Source: JAJDUF01 sp965214295
GTDB lineage: Bacteria > Chloroflexota > UBA11872 > UBA12225 > JAJDUF01
Length of the DNA: 64,000 nucleotides
Reading direction: 5' to 3'
NCBI GenBank assembly: GCA_965214295.1
Contig: OZ243944.1
Location: forward strand, 1,426,001 to 1,490,000
Of the stretch, positions 46,137 through 54,174 are shown one piece after another. Each line of letters opens with the position of its first letter. Position 1 is the stretch's first letter. The notes under the pieces are model-generated. The model worked only from the letters and a program-made list of their open reading frames with translations. It was not told the origin of the DNA and did not search any database. Made by a program: the position numbers and the translations under genes.

Positions 46137-47399
46137 TCACGCGCCGGCCGCCACCCGCTCTGCGTCGGCGAGATGGCCCTGTTGCCGGTAGCGTGTAAAC
46201 AGTGCGCCCCAGGGTGAATCGCGCCGCCACGCCTCGAAAACCGCCCGGTCGCGTGCCGGCCAACGATAATAATCATGGTATGCCTCGGACCCCATGATGA
46301 ATAGATGTACCAGCGGAGTGCGGAAAAAGAAACGCTGGAGCGCCTTCAGGGGGCTGAACCACAGCAGATTCCCGATGATACTCGCCGCATTATCGCCAAC
46401 GGTGAACCCCCAGCCGCGCTCCAGGTCTGCGCTCACGTCATCCCCGACGAGCACGATGCGCCGCACGTCTCCACAGCCCAAGCCCTGCTCGTGTGCCAGG
46501 CGGATGTAGGGAATGGACAGTGGATCGAAGCCCATCAGCTTTGCCGCCACGGCGTCTATCGCCACTTGATCCGCCGCGGCGAGGAGCACGTCCTTCTGCC
46601 GTGGGCGCATCGTCCGCGGGCCAGGCCCATCCCCGGCGGTCGTGCCGTCCATCACGGCAAAGATACCGGAGTGAATCTCCTGCTGGATAGCGAGCAGGTC
46701 TACCAGCGTTTCGTGAATCCAGCTATGGGTGTAGTGGCGCTTCGTGTTCAGGAGACCGCCAAAGGCGTTTTTCATCGCCCCGGTGGTGGTGGTATAAATA
46801 TGGCACTTGACCGTGGGGAGATGGACGATGTTCTTCCCGATGAAGTAATCGGGCACGAAGATGCCCTCCGGGTAGATGTCGTGGAGCACACGCATCGGCG
46901 TGCGCGGCTCGTAGCGCACCCAGCGCATGTCTTCACCCTTGAAGTTGTAGCGCACCGGGATATTGTAGTGCTCGAAGATGGGCACATACCCGTTGAGGTC
47001 CTCGCCCTTGAACGCATCCGTGACGACCGTCCGGTTCTGCACGCAGACCTGATGGTCGTAGCCCCGCGCGCGCAGTGCCCGGACGGTCCCCTCAAGCTGC
47101 CAAGGAGTCGTATTCGCACCCGGAAACGGGAAGTGCCAGGAGATATTGTCCTTGAGAATGGTCGTCAGGCTCGGCTGCAAGGAGCGCTCGACACCTGCAA
47201 GCTCGATCAGCCGATCCACATCGTCGAGCACTGCCTCCGGGCGCGTCCGCACCACGGCCACCACCGGCGGATCTGCCGCTGTCGTCCCATTACCCCGGTT
47301 TGCGCTGCTGCTGCCGTTCCCCGCGTCCAACCTTACCCTCCACGCATCCTTAATTATGCCAATCACATTTGCAGTCGTAGTGTCCCTCACCGTCGTCAT
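46137..47399 (-). CDS. DUF362 domain protein
   Basis: The protein of about 420 residues carries the DUF362 domain, which in related proteins often accompanies iron-sulphur or ferredoxin-like functions. Segments visible are ILKDNISWHFPFPGANTTPWQLEG, HLPTVKCHIYTTTTGAMKNAFGGLL, HYTHSWIHETLVDLLAIQ, GIFAVMDGTTAGDGPGPRTM and DQVAIDAVAAKLMGFDPLSI. There is no cysteine-rich ferredoxin domain here. The frame extends upstream to 47441, but codons there are made by a family-A repeat (GWWIPACAGM). The ATG at 47399 lies at the edge of the repeat, and a start further in is possible. The function is unknown. Confidence 0.85.
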   Translation of the reverse strand: MTTVRDTTTANVIGIIKDAWRVRLDAGNGSSSANRGNGTTAADPPVVAVVRTRPEAVLDDVDRLIELAGVERSLQPSLTTILKDNISWHFPFPGANTTPWQLEGTVRALRARGYDHQVCVQNRTVVTDAFKGEDLNGYVPIFEHYNIPVRYNFKGEDMRWVRYEPRTPMRVLHDIYPEGIFVPDYFIGKNIVHLPTVKCHIYTTTTGAMKNAFGGLLNTKRHYTHSWIHETLVDLLAIQQEIHSGIFAVMDGTTAGDGPGPRTMRPRQKDVLLAAADQVAIDAVAAKLMGFDPLSIPYIRLAHEQGLGCGDVRRIVLVGDDVSADLERGWGFTVGDNAASIIGNLLWFSPLKALQRFFFRTPLVHLFIMGSEAYHDYYRWPARDRAVFEAWRRDSPWGALFTRYRQQGHLADAERVAAGA

Positions 47400-47421
47400 A
47401 CCCGCGCAAGCGGGAATCCAC
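47392..47421 (+). repeat. Family-A palindromic repeat overlapping a gene start
   Basis: CGTCGTCATACCCGCGCAAG then CGGGAATCC lies across the putative start of the DUF362 gene. Confidence 0.8.
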
Positions 47422-47450
47422 CATCCCCTGTGCGTCGGCATAGTGGCAAG

Positions 47451-48344
47451 CTAGGGCGAGCCAGTGCCGGTAGCCAAGTCATCCAACGCTGCTTTGCCGC
47501 GGCGGAGCGTGGCGAGATGCTCGTCCACCGAGCGCAGGCCGCCACCCATCGTGTTCAGACTCAAATGCGTAATGCCGATGTCTAGCCAAGCGGCAACTTC
47601 GGCACGCCACGAATCCTCATTGCCCTGCGCGATGTTCAGCCGCGGCTCGATGCCGATCTCGCCGGGGTCGCGGCCGGCTGCACGGGCAAATGCTCTGAGC
47701 CGCGCGACCGTCGCTCGCCCAGTGTCGTCCGGTTGTAGCTGCGGAAACCATCCGTCCCCAAGCCGCGCGAGACGGCGGAGCACCGGCTCTGCCCCGCCCC
47801 CAAACCAGATCGGGATGGGTTGTTGCACGGGTAAGGGGTTAAGCCCCGCATTGCGTATCGTGTGCCAGCGCCCCTCGTAGGTCACCAGCTCTTGTGTCTA
47901 GAGTGCCCGCAGCACTTCGATCTGTTCCTCGCAACGACGGCCGCGGTTGCGGAAGTTCTCGTTCAGCGCCTCGTACTCCACGTCGTTCCAGCCGATGCCA
48001 ATGCCCAGGCGCAGCCTTCCACCTGTCAGCACATCCACCTCGGCGGCTTGCTTGGCGACCAGCGCCGTCTGGCGCTGCGGGAGGATAATAATACCGGTGA
48101 CGAGTTCGAGGCGTGTCGTGATAGCCGCCAGGTAGCCGAAGAGCACGAACGGCTCGTGGAACATATCTTCATGAGTGTACGCGCCGCGCCAGTCCGGGCG
48201 ACGGTCCTCCGGGTACGCTCCCAGCACGTGATCGAACACGAGCAGATGCTCGAATCCGATTCCCTCGACCGCTTGCGTATAGGCACGGACGGCGTCCGGA
48301 TCAGCGCCGATCTCGGTTTGCGGAAAGACAACGCCAAGCTGCAT
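47451..48344 (-). pseudogene. LLM-class (F420-dependent) oxidoreductase interrupted by an amber codon
   Basis: A single frame of 298 codons encodes a luciferase-like monooxygenase with MQLGVVFPQTEIGADPDAVR at the start, then FEHLLVFDHVLGAYPEDRRP, RLELVTGIIILPQRQTALVAKQAAEVD, GRLRLGIGIGWNDVEYEALN and PIPIWFGGGAEPVLRRLARLGDGWFP. One in-frame TAG at 47898-47900 splits it: the sense is LRAL-stop-TQELVTYEGRW, where relatives have Trp (LWT), so TGG to TAG is the likely change. GAGGAGCAGG precedes the ATG at 48344. It is either a recent nonsense mutation or an error. The N-terminal fragment alone would lack the FMN/F420-binding C-terminal half of the barrel. Confidence 0.87.
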
Positions 48345-48414
48345 CTTCACCTGCTCCTCATACCAGTGCCGTGTCGTCGTAAGCAAACCCGCTAATTGTC
48401 CGGGTGCCTGTTCC

Positions 48415-48909
48415 CTACCAGCGAGGCGGTGGCAGGCGGCGAGCAAGGATATGGACGATCCCCCAATGCTGGCGGTTGTCCTTCAGCCATTGATAGCCCC
48501 AACGCTCGTACAGCCGCCGGGCGTAGCGATTGGGTTGGTCAACGCCGATGGTGACGACGCTGTACCCCCGCGAGTCCGCCGCCGCTTCTGCTGCCTCTAC
48601 CAGCGCCCGACCGATACCCTGGCGCTGATGCGCCGGACGAACCACGAGGTTACTGATATGCGCCGAGTGCTGACCACCGGCGGTACGGTAGTGGGGGCTG
48701 TTCCATTCCAATGCCACCGTACCGACCGCATAGCCTTCATACTCGGCAACCAGGACCAGCCGCCTCCCTGCGGCAACACTTCGGAACTGGTCGTGTACCG
48801 TGTCGCCCGACCAGCCGACCGAGCGCCGCACCGCGATCACCGCCTCGGAGTCGCCCCACTCGTAGCGAGCCACCCGCACCAGAAGCGGATTTTCCGTCGC
48901 TACCGCCAT
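48415..48909 (-). CDS. GNAT-family N-acetyltransferase
   Basis: The 164-residue acetyltransferase has HISNLVVRPAHQRQGIGRALVEAAEAAA (about 83-110), in which RPAHQRQGIGRAL is the acetyl-CoA-binding R/Q-x-x-G-x-G/A motif. VVTIGVDQPNRYARRLYERWGYQWL then supplies the C-terminal ARRLYERWGY. The first 20 residues are variable. The acceptor substrate is unknown. It lies just downstream of lgt on the same strand, 21 bases from its stop. Confidence 0.92.
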   Translation of the reverse strand: MAVATENPLLVRVARYEWGDSEAVIAVRRSVGWSGDTVHDQFRSVAAGRRLVLVAEYEGYAVGTVALEWNSPHYRTAGGQHSAHISNLVVRPAHQRQGIGRALVEAAEAAADSRGYSVVTIGVDQPNRYARRLYERWGYQWLKDNRQHWGIVHILARRLPPPRW

Positions 48910-48930
48910 CTTCGTGTTCCCTCAGCCTTG

Positions 48931-49800
48931 CTACTTTTGTTTCCCGCTTGCCGGCGTGGTCGCGGCAAAGAGCGGTGGTGGGCCGCGCTCGCGCCACGTC
49001 GTGTACAGCCTATAGGCCAGCCAGCCGCCAAAGACCAGCACTGCCAGTCCACCGAGCAAGAAGTTGTGCCGCCAGGGACCTAAGACGGTCTCGCCAAGCT
49101 GGACCGGGCCGAAGAGCAGCGCCGTATCAATCCGCACCGTTTCGAGCCAGAGCCGCACTAGGCCATAGCCCGTCAGGTAGACCAGCGTCGCCGTCCCGTG
49201 CGGCCACCAGCGGTCGAGCGGCCGCAGATACCAGAGCAGACCGAACAGGGCCAGGTTCCACAAGGACTCGTACAGAAACGTGGGGTGGAAACGCTCTACG
49301 TCGGCAAACTCCGCCGGCCGGTAGGCGGCATCCACGTACAGCCCCCACGGGAGCATCGTCGGGCCACCGAACAGCTCCTGGTTGAAGTAGTTCCCCCAGC
49401 GTCCGATAGCCTGGGCCAGAATCAGGCCCGGCGCGATAGAGTCGAAAGTGACCTGCCAGGGCAGGCGGTAGTAGCGCGACATGAGCCAGAGTCCCAGCGC
49501 CCCGCCGGCGATGGCGCCGGGCATCCCGATGCCCCCCTGCCAAATCTGGAAGGCGCGAACCCAGTTGTCGGTGTAGTGTTCATACGTGGTGATTACGTGG
49601 TACAGGCGTGCCCCGATGATTGCCAGCGGCACCACGACGATGGCCATGGCGCTGGATAGATCGTAGGAGTAGCCCTTGCGCTCCAGCTCACGGCCCGTGA
49701 GATGCATGGCGACAAAAATACCCAGCGCAATTAGCAAGGGATACCAGCGCAGCACGAGCGGGCCGATCTGTAGCAGCGCGTCACTTGGCGGAGGTGGCAT
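48931..49800 (-). CDS. lgt: Phosphatidylglycerol--prolipoprotein diacylglyceryl transferase
   Basis: This is a 289-residue membrane enzyme that transfers diacylglycerol to the lipobox Cys of prolipoproteins in the inner membrane. Motifs are GARLYHVITTYEHY (about 62-75), IWQGGIGMPGAIAGG (about 85-99), the signature LILAQAIGRWGNYFNQELFGGP (about 125-145) and ERFHPTFLYESLWNL (about 168-182). Seven membrane segments are visible, with the last at about 250-272. A good ribosome binding site (AGGGGAA) precedes the ATG. A Gly/Pro-rich C-terminal tail is extra. Confidence 0.95.
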   Translation of the reverse strand: MPPPPSDALLQIGPLVLRWYPLLIALGIFVAMHLTGRELERKGYSYDLSSAMAIVVVPLAIIGARLYHVITTYEHYTDNWVRAFQIWQGGIGMPGAIAGGALGLWLMSRYYRLPWQVTFDSIAPGLILAQAIGRWGNYFNQELFGGPTMLPWGLYVDAAYRPAEFADVERFHPTFLYESLWNLALFGLLWYLRPLDRWWPHGTATLVYLTGYGLVRLWLETVRIDTALLFGPVQLGETVLGPWRHNFLLGGLAVLVFGGWLAYRLYTTWRERGPPPLFAATTPASGKQK

Positions 49801-50083
49801 TCTCGGTTATTCCCCTGTAGTGGCTGGAGGGTTGGCGCGTCGAGGGCGTGTCCGCCACCTCGTAGCCGCGCCGCTTCCGCTCTCCACGTGTAGCGACACG
49901 CCTCCGGCAAGCAGCGTATTCCCCTCCGCACCAGGGAGCATACCACGCCGGAGCCGCCGGCTGGGCACGCAGCGGCCTACCCCCGCAGTGATAGCGCACA
50001 GAGATAGGTACGGTCCAGGTCGTAGGGGCACGATTCACTGCGCCCAGCCCCCGTCTTTACCCTGTCAGGAGACCTTTGCGTAA

Positions 50084-50112
50084 CCCGTCATTCCCGCGCA
50101 AGCGGGAATCCA
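50084..50112 (+). repeat. Family-A palindromic repeat
   Basis: This copy reads CCCGTCATTCCCGCGCAAGC then GGGAATCC. The 44 bases 50067-50110, including 17 outside the palindrome, are identical to 16689-16732. Confidence 0.85.
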
Positions 50113-50298
50113 GTCACCATCTCTCCCTGGGAGAGGTCCCTGACTGGGGTAGGTACAGGCCAAGCCGTAGGGGCACACCATGTTGCGCCCGTCTTCCCGT
50201 CATTCTCACCGGCTCCTCCGGCATTCCGGCGCCAGCCGGCCCCCTCCTCCGCTCCCGGGCCGGAATCCAGGGCCATTCAGAGGGCCTGTTCCAGGCCC

Positions 50299-50344
50299 TC
50301 CACCCCCTCTCCACTATGTGGAGAGGGGGTGGAGGGGTGAGGGC
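50299..50344 (+). repeat. Family-B palindromic repeat
   Basis: CCACCCCCTCTCCACTATGT then GGAGAGGGGGTGG: a near-perfect palindrome followed by AGGGGTGAGGG. Confidence 0.8.
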
Positions 50345-50399
50345 CGCCCCCCGCGGCCAGCCCCCTCCCCGCCCATCCTGCCTATCCATGTAAATACCT

Positions 50400-50431
50400 A
50401 CCCCTGTGAGGGGAGAGGGCCGGGGTGAGGG
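50400..50431 (+). repeat. Family-B repeat (partial)
   Basis: ACCCCTGTGAGGGGAGAGGG then CCGGGGTGAGG: the right arm and tail are preserved, the left arm is short. Confidence 0.65.
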
Positions 50432-50620
50432 CAGTAGTCACCCCCCATCCTGCTCATCCCTGCGTCCCGAAAATCCTGATGCAGACAAAAACCCACCCTT
50501 ATGTGGGGGCCGTAGGAGGCCATAGGCCGGCCGGACCGGAGCCTGACCGGTGGAGTGATGACCCGATATGGTTGACACGATGGCAGCGGCCCTTCTATTC
50601 TTAGCCCAGAGATACTCGCT

Positions 50621-50854
50621 ATGGATGAATCTACGGTGTCCACGCCGACGCAGGGGCCTGCCGACCCAGGTGATCCGCGCAATAGCCCCCCCGGAATGGC
50701 CGATCCCTGGCGCTACCGCAAGGTCCTGGTGTCCCCCGACCGCGGATCGCTGTCGCGCCGCGCCGTTGCCTCGCTGGTCATCGTGCTCCTCTTCTGGCTG
50801 GGAGTGCTGATTGTCTTTGCGCTCCTCGGCGGTACCATCGGGCCGCTGGCCTGA
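50621..50854 (+). CDS. Small single-span membrane protein, hypothetical
   Basis: This 77-residue ORF starts at ATG 50621. The N-terminal 30 residues are Pro/Ser/Asp-rich. A basic stretch (WRYRKVLVSPDRG) is followed by one membrane helix (residues 49-70, ASLVIVLLFWLGVLIVFALL). The pattern of a hydrophilic tail plus one helix is like small membrane proteins, but I cannot identify it. The ribosome binding site is weak and no homologue is known to me, so it may be spurious. Confidence 0.5.
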   Translation: MDESTVSTPTQGPADPGDPRNSPPGMADPWRYRKVLVSPDRGSLSRRAVASLVIVLLFWLGVLIVFALLGGTIGPLA

Positions 50855-51034
50855 GTAGCGTCAGCCTCCCGTACCTATCCCCAAACCTCCTCTCTTCAGG
50901 GCACGGGCTACAGGTCGCCGTGCGGCTTGTTTTCTCTGGATGGCAGCACTATCCGGTCGCCGCGTTGACTACCCTTCCCTGCCAGGGAAGGGGCCGGGGG
51001 TAGGTCCACCTCGCCGCCCGCCCGCCGCCGCGCA

Positions 51035-51067
51035 CAAAAAAGAGGCGACCCAATCACGGGTCGCCTC
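51035..51067 (-). terminator. Intrinsic terminator of groEL
   Basis: On the minus strand a perfect 10-bp stem (GAGGCGACCC with GGGTCGCCTC, loop of six) is followed by TTTTTT. It lies 42 bases downstream of the groEL stop codon. Confidence 0.95.
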
Positions 51068-51108
51068 CTGAGTGCCTAGCCGAACGTGCCGTGGTGTATA
51101 TGGGGAGT

Positions 51109-52773
51109 CTAGTACATGCCCCCCATGCCCCCCATACCGCCCATGCCGCCCATGCCGTCCGGGTCCGGCGCCGGCGGTGCGGGTGGCTCTGGAACGTGAG
51201 TCACGAGTGCCTCGGTCGTCAGGATCATGGATGCGATGGAAACCGCATTCTCGATGGCCGACCGAGTGACCTTCGCCGGGTCCGTAATGCCTTGATTCAC
51301 CATCTCGACGTGCTGCTCGGAGATCACGTCGAACCCGTAGTTGCGGTTGTTCTCGTTGACCTGCCGCTCGCGCACCGCGTCTACCAGGACCGAGCCGTCC
51401 AGTCCGGCGTTGTGCGCGATCTGGCGCAACGGCTCTTCCAGGGCGCGGCGCAGGATGGCGATACCGGTCGCTTCGTCACCATCCAGCTTGATGTCGTCGA
51501 GCGCGCGCGCCGCGTTGATCAGGATGACGCCGCCACCGGGGACGATACCTTCCTCAACCGCCGCGCGGGTGGCCGACAGCGCATCCTCCACGCGATGCTT
51601 CTTCTCCTTCAGCTCCGTCTCGGTCGCCGCCCCGACCTTCACCACCGCCACACCGCCGGACATCTTCGCTAGCCGCTCTTGCAGCTTCTCCTGGTCGTAT
51701 TCCGAGGTGGTCTCGTCGAGCTGGGTGCGAATCTGCTGCATACGCCCCTGGATGTCCTCTTGCTTGCCATGCCCTTCGATAATCGTCGTGTTGTCCTTGT
51801 CGGCCACGACCCGGCGCGCGCGACCCAAGTCATAGAGCTGCACGCTGTCCAGCTTGCGCCCCACTTCCTCGCTGATGACCTGGCCACCCGTAAGGATCGC
51901 AATGTCCTTGAGTAGCTCCTTGCGGCGGTCCCCGTAGCCTGGCGCCTTGACGGCCACCACGTTGAGAATGCCCCGCAGCTTGTTGACGACCAATGTCGCC
52001 AGCCCCTCGCCTTCCACGTCCTCGGCGATGACAACCAGCTCCTTCTTGCCGGTTTGCATCAGCTTCTCCAGCAACGGGACCAGCTCTTGCACCGAGGAGA
52101 GCTTCTGCTCGGTGATGAGCAGATACGGGTCCTCAAGCTCGGTCCGCATGGTGTCCTGGTTGGTCACGAAGTAGGGGGAGATGTAGCCCCGGTCGAACTC
52201 CATCCCTTCCACGTAATCAATCTCGAACTGGAGACCGCGCGATTCCTCGACGGTGATGACCCCGTCCTTGCCGACGCGGTCCATCACGTCGGCGATTAGC
52301 CGCCCGATCTCCGGGTCGTTCGCGGAGATGGCGGCGATATTGGCAATGTCCTCGCGTCCCTGTACGGCGACGGCCATATCGCGAACCGCCTGCACAACGG
52401 ACTCGGCGCCGCGCGCGAGGCCGCGTTTGATGATCATCGGGTTGGCGCCCGCTGCCAGGTTACGCAGCCCCTCGTTGACGATGGTCTGAGCGATCACCGT
52501 GGCCGTCGTGGTCCCGTCACCCGCCACGTCGTTCGTCTTGGTCGCCGCCTCCTTCAGGAGCTGCGCGCCCATGTTCTCGAACGGGTCCTCAAGGTCAATC
52601 TCCTTCGCCACCGTCACCCCGTCGTGGCTGACCGTAGGTGTGCCGAAGCTCTGGTCGAGCGCCACGTTACGCCCCTTCGGACCGAGGGTCGTCTTGACCG
52701 CCTCCGCCAGCACGTCCACCCCCGTTTTCAGGTGACGCCGGGCCTCGACGTCAAATACCAACTGCTTGGACAT
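51109..52773 (-). CDS. groL: Chaperonin GroEL
   Basis: The 554-residue Hsp60 folds proteins in the cytosol as a double heptameric ring. Hallmarks are VKTTLGPKGRNV (about 27-38), GDGTTTATVIAQ (about 85-96, ATP binding), the helical EGLRNLAAGANPM, FDRGYISPYFVTNQ, PGYGDRRKELLKDIA, VEEGIVPGGGVILI and the C-terminal GGM repeat tail (GMGGMGGMGGMGGMY). There is no groES gene next to it, so it may be an additional or unlinked copy. A CIRCE element and a -10 box lie upstream, and an intrinsic terminator lies downstream, so it is a single-gene heat-shock unit presumably repressed by HrcA. Confidence 0.97.
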   Translation of the reverse strand: MSKQLVFDVEARRHLKTGVDVLAEAVKTTLGPKGRNVALDQSFGTPTVSHDGVTVAKEIDLEDPFENMGAQLLKEAATKTNDVAGDGTTTATVIAQTIVNEGLRNLAAGANPMIIKRGLARGAESVVQAVRDMAVAVQGREDIANIAAISANDPEIGRLIADVMDRVGKDGVITVEESRGLQFEIDYVEGMEFDRGYISPYFVTNQDTMRTELEDPYLLITEQKLSSVQELVPLLEKLMQTGKKELVVIAEDVEGEGLATLVVNKLRGILNVVAVKAPGYGDRRKELLKDIAILTGGQVISEEVGRKLDSVQLYDLGRARRVVADKDNTTIIEGHGKQEDIQGRMQQIRTQLDETTSEYDQEKLQERLAKMSGGVAVVKVGAATETELKEKKHRVEDALSATRAAVEEGIVPGGGVILINAARALDDIKLDGDEATGIAILRRALEEPLRQIAHNAGLDGSVLVDAVRERQVNENNRNYGFDVISEQHVEMVNQGITDPAKVTRSAIENAVSIASMILTTEALVTHVPEPPAPPAPDPDGMGGMGGMGGMGGMY

Positions 52774-52870
52774 CGCGCCTCCTCCTCATTCACGCACTGC
52801 GCCGAAACACACGAAAGGCTCTGTTTGGCTGAACCACGCCCGCACCAGACTGCGGCTGTCTCAGCAGCCC

Positions 52871-52900
52871 ATTGTAGCAGCATTTAGCACTCGTTGCCAG
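52871..52900 (-). promoter_or_regulatory. groEL promoter
   Basis: On the minus strand TACAAT (52871-52876) fits a -10 box, with CTGGCA (52895-52900) as a weak -35 at 18-bp spacing. The -35 and spacer overlap the CIRCE element, so repressor binding would block RNA polymerase. Confidence 0.7.
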
Positions 52901-52910
52901 CGAGTGCTAA
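52884..52910. promoter_or_regulatory. CIRCE element (HrcA operator)
   Basis: TTAGCACTC (52884-52892) and GAGTGCTAA (52902-52910) form the perfect CIRCE inverted repeat with a nine-base spacer. HrcA is the known repressor binding this operator. Confidence 0.98.
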
Positions 52911-52948
52911 TCGCGAGGCAGGCCGGGGTGAGTCCCGCCTGCGATGGA

Positions 52949-52988
52949 CTCCCCTCTCCGCATGGTGGAGAGGGGGCCGGGGGTGAGG
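52949..52988 (+). repeat. Family-B palindromic repeat
   Basis: CTCCCCTCTCCGCATGGTGG then AGAGGGGGCCGGGGGTGAGG. Confidence 0.8.
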
Positions 52989-53004
52989 AGCGACGCTGCC
53001 GCCC

Positions 53005-54024
53005 CTACGACGGCGTGCCACAGGCACGCAGAACGGTCTCCTGGGTGATGAGATCGTGCTCCCTCGTGTAATCAATCGGCTCTTCACCGCGGATGACCCG
53101 TGCCAGCTTTGCGAGGTCGCGCTCGTAGCGCGGGATGTTCGGAACCTCCACGTCTTGCCAGCCGGCCTGATAGCCGCCTCGCGGTTCCTGGAGGCACAAT
53201 CGGATGGCGGGTGGTTCGAGCGGCTGGAGCATGATGCTCCCTTTGGTGCCCACGACCTCGAACTGACGCCGTACCATATGCTGGACTTCCATTGCCGCTG
53301 TCTCGACGACCGCCACCGCCCGCTCGTACTCGAAGACCGCTACCGTGTTGTCCGCGAGCGTATCGGGGTACCCGCTATCGTGGCGCAAGAAAGGTGTCAC
53401 CTTGTTTGGCCGGCCGAGCAGCTCCACCACGCGGTCAATGATGTGGCAGCCTAGCTCCAGCATCATCCCCCCCGGATGGAAGGCCAACCCGGCCCGCCCG
53501 CGTAGTGGGATGCCGGGAGCGAACGTGTCCTCCGGCTCGAAGGGAATGTTACTGCACATGCTCGCGTGGACGTAGTACACGTCGCCCAGCCAGCCCTCAC
53601 GCACGGCCCGAAACACCAGCTCGAAACCGGCATTGTAGCGGAACATATAGCCCAGCTGGACGAAGCGGCCGCAGCGGTTGGCCTCTGCCAGGAGGGACTG
53701 CAATTCCGGCAGGGAGGTGCCCGGCGGCTTGTCGAGATGAATGTGCTTGCCCGCCTCGACGGCGCGCCGTGCCAGCGCCAGATTCGGCGCCACATCGCTC
53801 TCGACGGCGATCAGCTGCACACTGGGATCGTCGAGCAAGTCCGCCGCCTCGATCCAACGCGCGTCGGCAAAAGCCGGCTCTTGCTCACGGATGGCCCGCC
53901 AACCCGGATCCGGCTCGGCCACCCCCACGACCTCATAATCGTCGGACTGCTCCATCACGTTGAGCTTCCCGGCCGCATGGCCGTGTCCCGTCCCCAATAA
54001 ACCGGCACGAATAGGGTTCACCAT
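53005..54024 (-). CDS. Gfo/Idh/MocA-family oxidoreductase
   Basis: This third member of the family in the window has 339 residues. The Rossmann motif is GLLGTGHGHAAGKLNVM (about 8-24), the EKP-equivalent reads LDKPPGTSLPEL near 97, and the C-terminal domain has PGGMMLELGCHIIDRVVELLG with the conserved His. AGGAGACGG precedes the ATG. It lies just downstream of the GNAT fusion gene on the same strand, 150 bases apart with a family-B repeat between. Related proteins oxidise sugars and inositols; the substrate here is unknown. Confidence 0.92.
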   Translation of the reverse strand: MVNPIRAGLLGTGHGHAAGKLNVMEQSDDYEVVGVAEPDPGWRAIREQEPAFADARWIEAADLLDDPSVQLIAVESDVAPNLALARRAVEAGKHIHLDKPPGTSLPELQSLLAEANRCGRFVQLGYMFRYNAGFELVFRAVREGWLGDVYYVHASMCSNIPFEPEDTFAPGIPLRGRAGLAFHPGGMMLELGCHIIDRVVELLGRPNKVTPFLRHDSGYPDTLADNTVAVFEYERAVAVVETAAMEVQHMVRRQFEVVGTKGSIMLQPLEPPAIRLCLQEPRGGYQAGWQDVEVPNIPRYERDLAKLARVIRGEEPIDYTREHDLITQETVLRACGTPS

Positions 54025-54128
54025 CGTCTCCGTCTCCTGTCCCGGCCCTCACCCTCTCGGACAGCGGTCAGTGGCCAATGGCGAGTGGTTAGTGGAGCCG
54101 TGCCACACCCCTGTTCACCTCCGACCGA

Positions 54129-54169
54129 CTCCCCCTCTCCACTTGTGGAGAGGGGGCCGGGGGGTGAGG
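54129..54169 (+). repeat. Family-B palindromic repeat
   Basis: CTCCCCCTCTCCACTTGTGG then AGAGGGGGCCGGGGGGTGAG. It sits five bases before the end of the giant GNAT fusion gene, in the gap between two minus-strand genes. Confidence 0.85.
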
Positions 54170-54174
54170 CATGC

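Larger units (their letters stand above)
49801..50620. other. Repeat-rich intergenic region of about 820 bases
   Basis: No convincing gene lies between lgt and the small ORF at 50621. It contains a full family-A repeat (50084-50112), a composite of nested family-A arms (50196-50275), and family-B palindromes at 50299-50344 and 50400-50431. Confidence 0.75.

Noticed and set aside
46305..47585. A 426-codon plus-strand frame opposite DUF362
   Set aside because: It is antisense to a gene with clear family motifs and has no homologous content.
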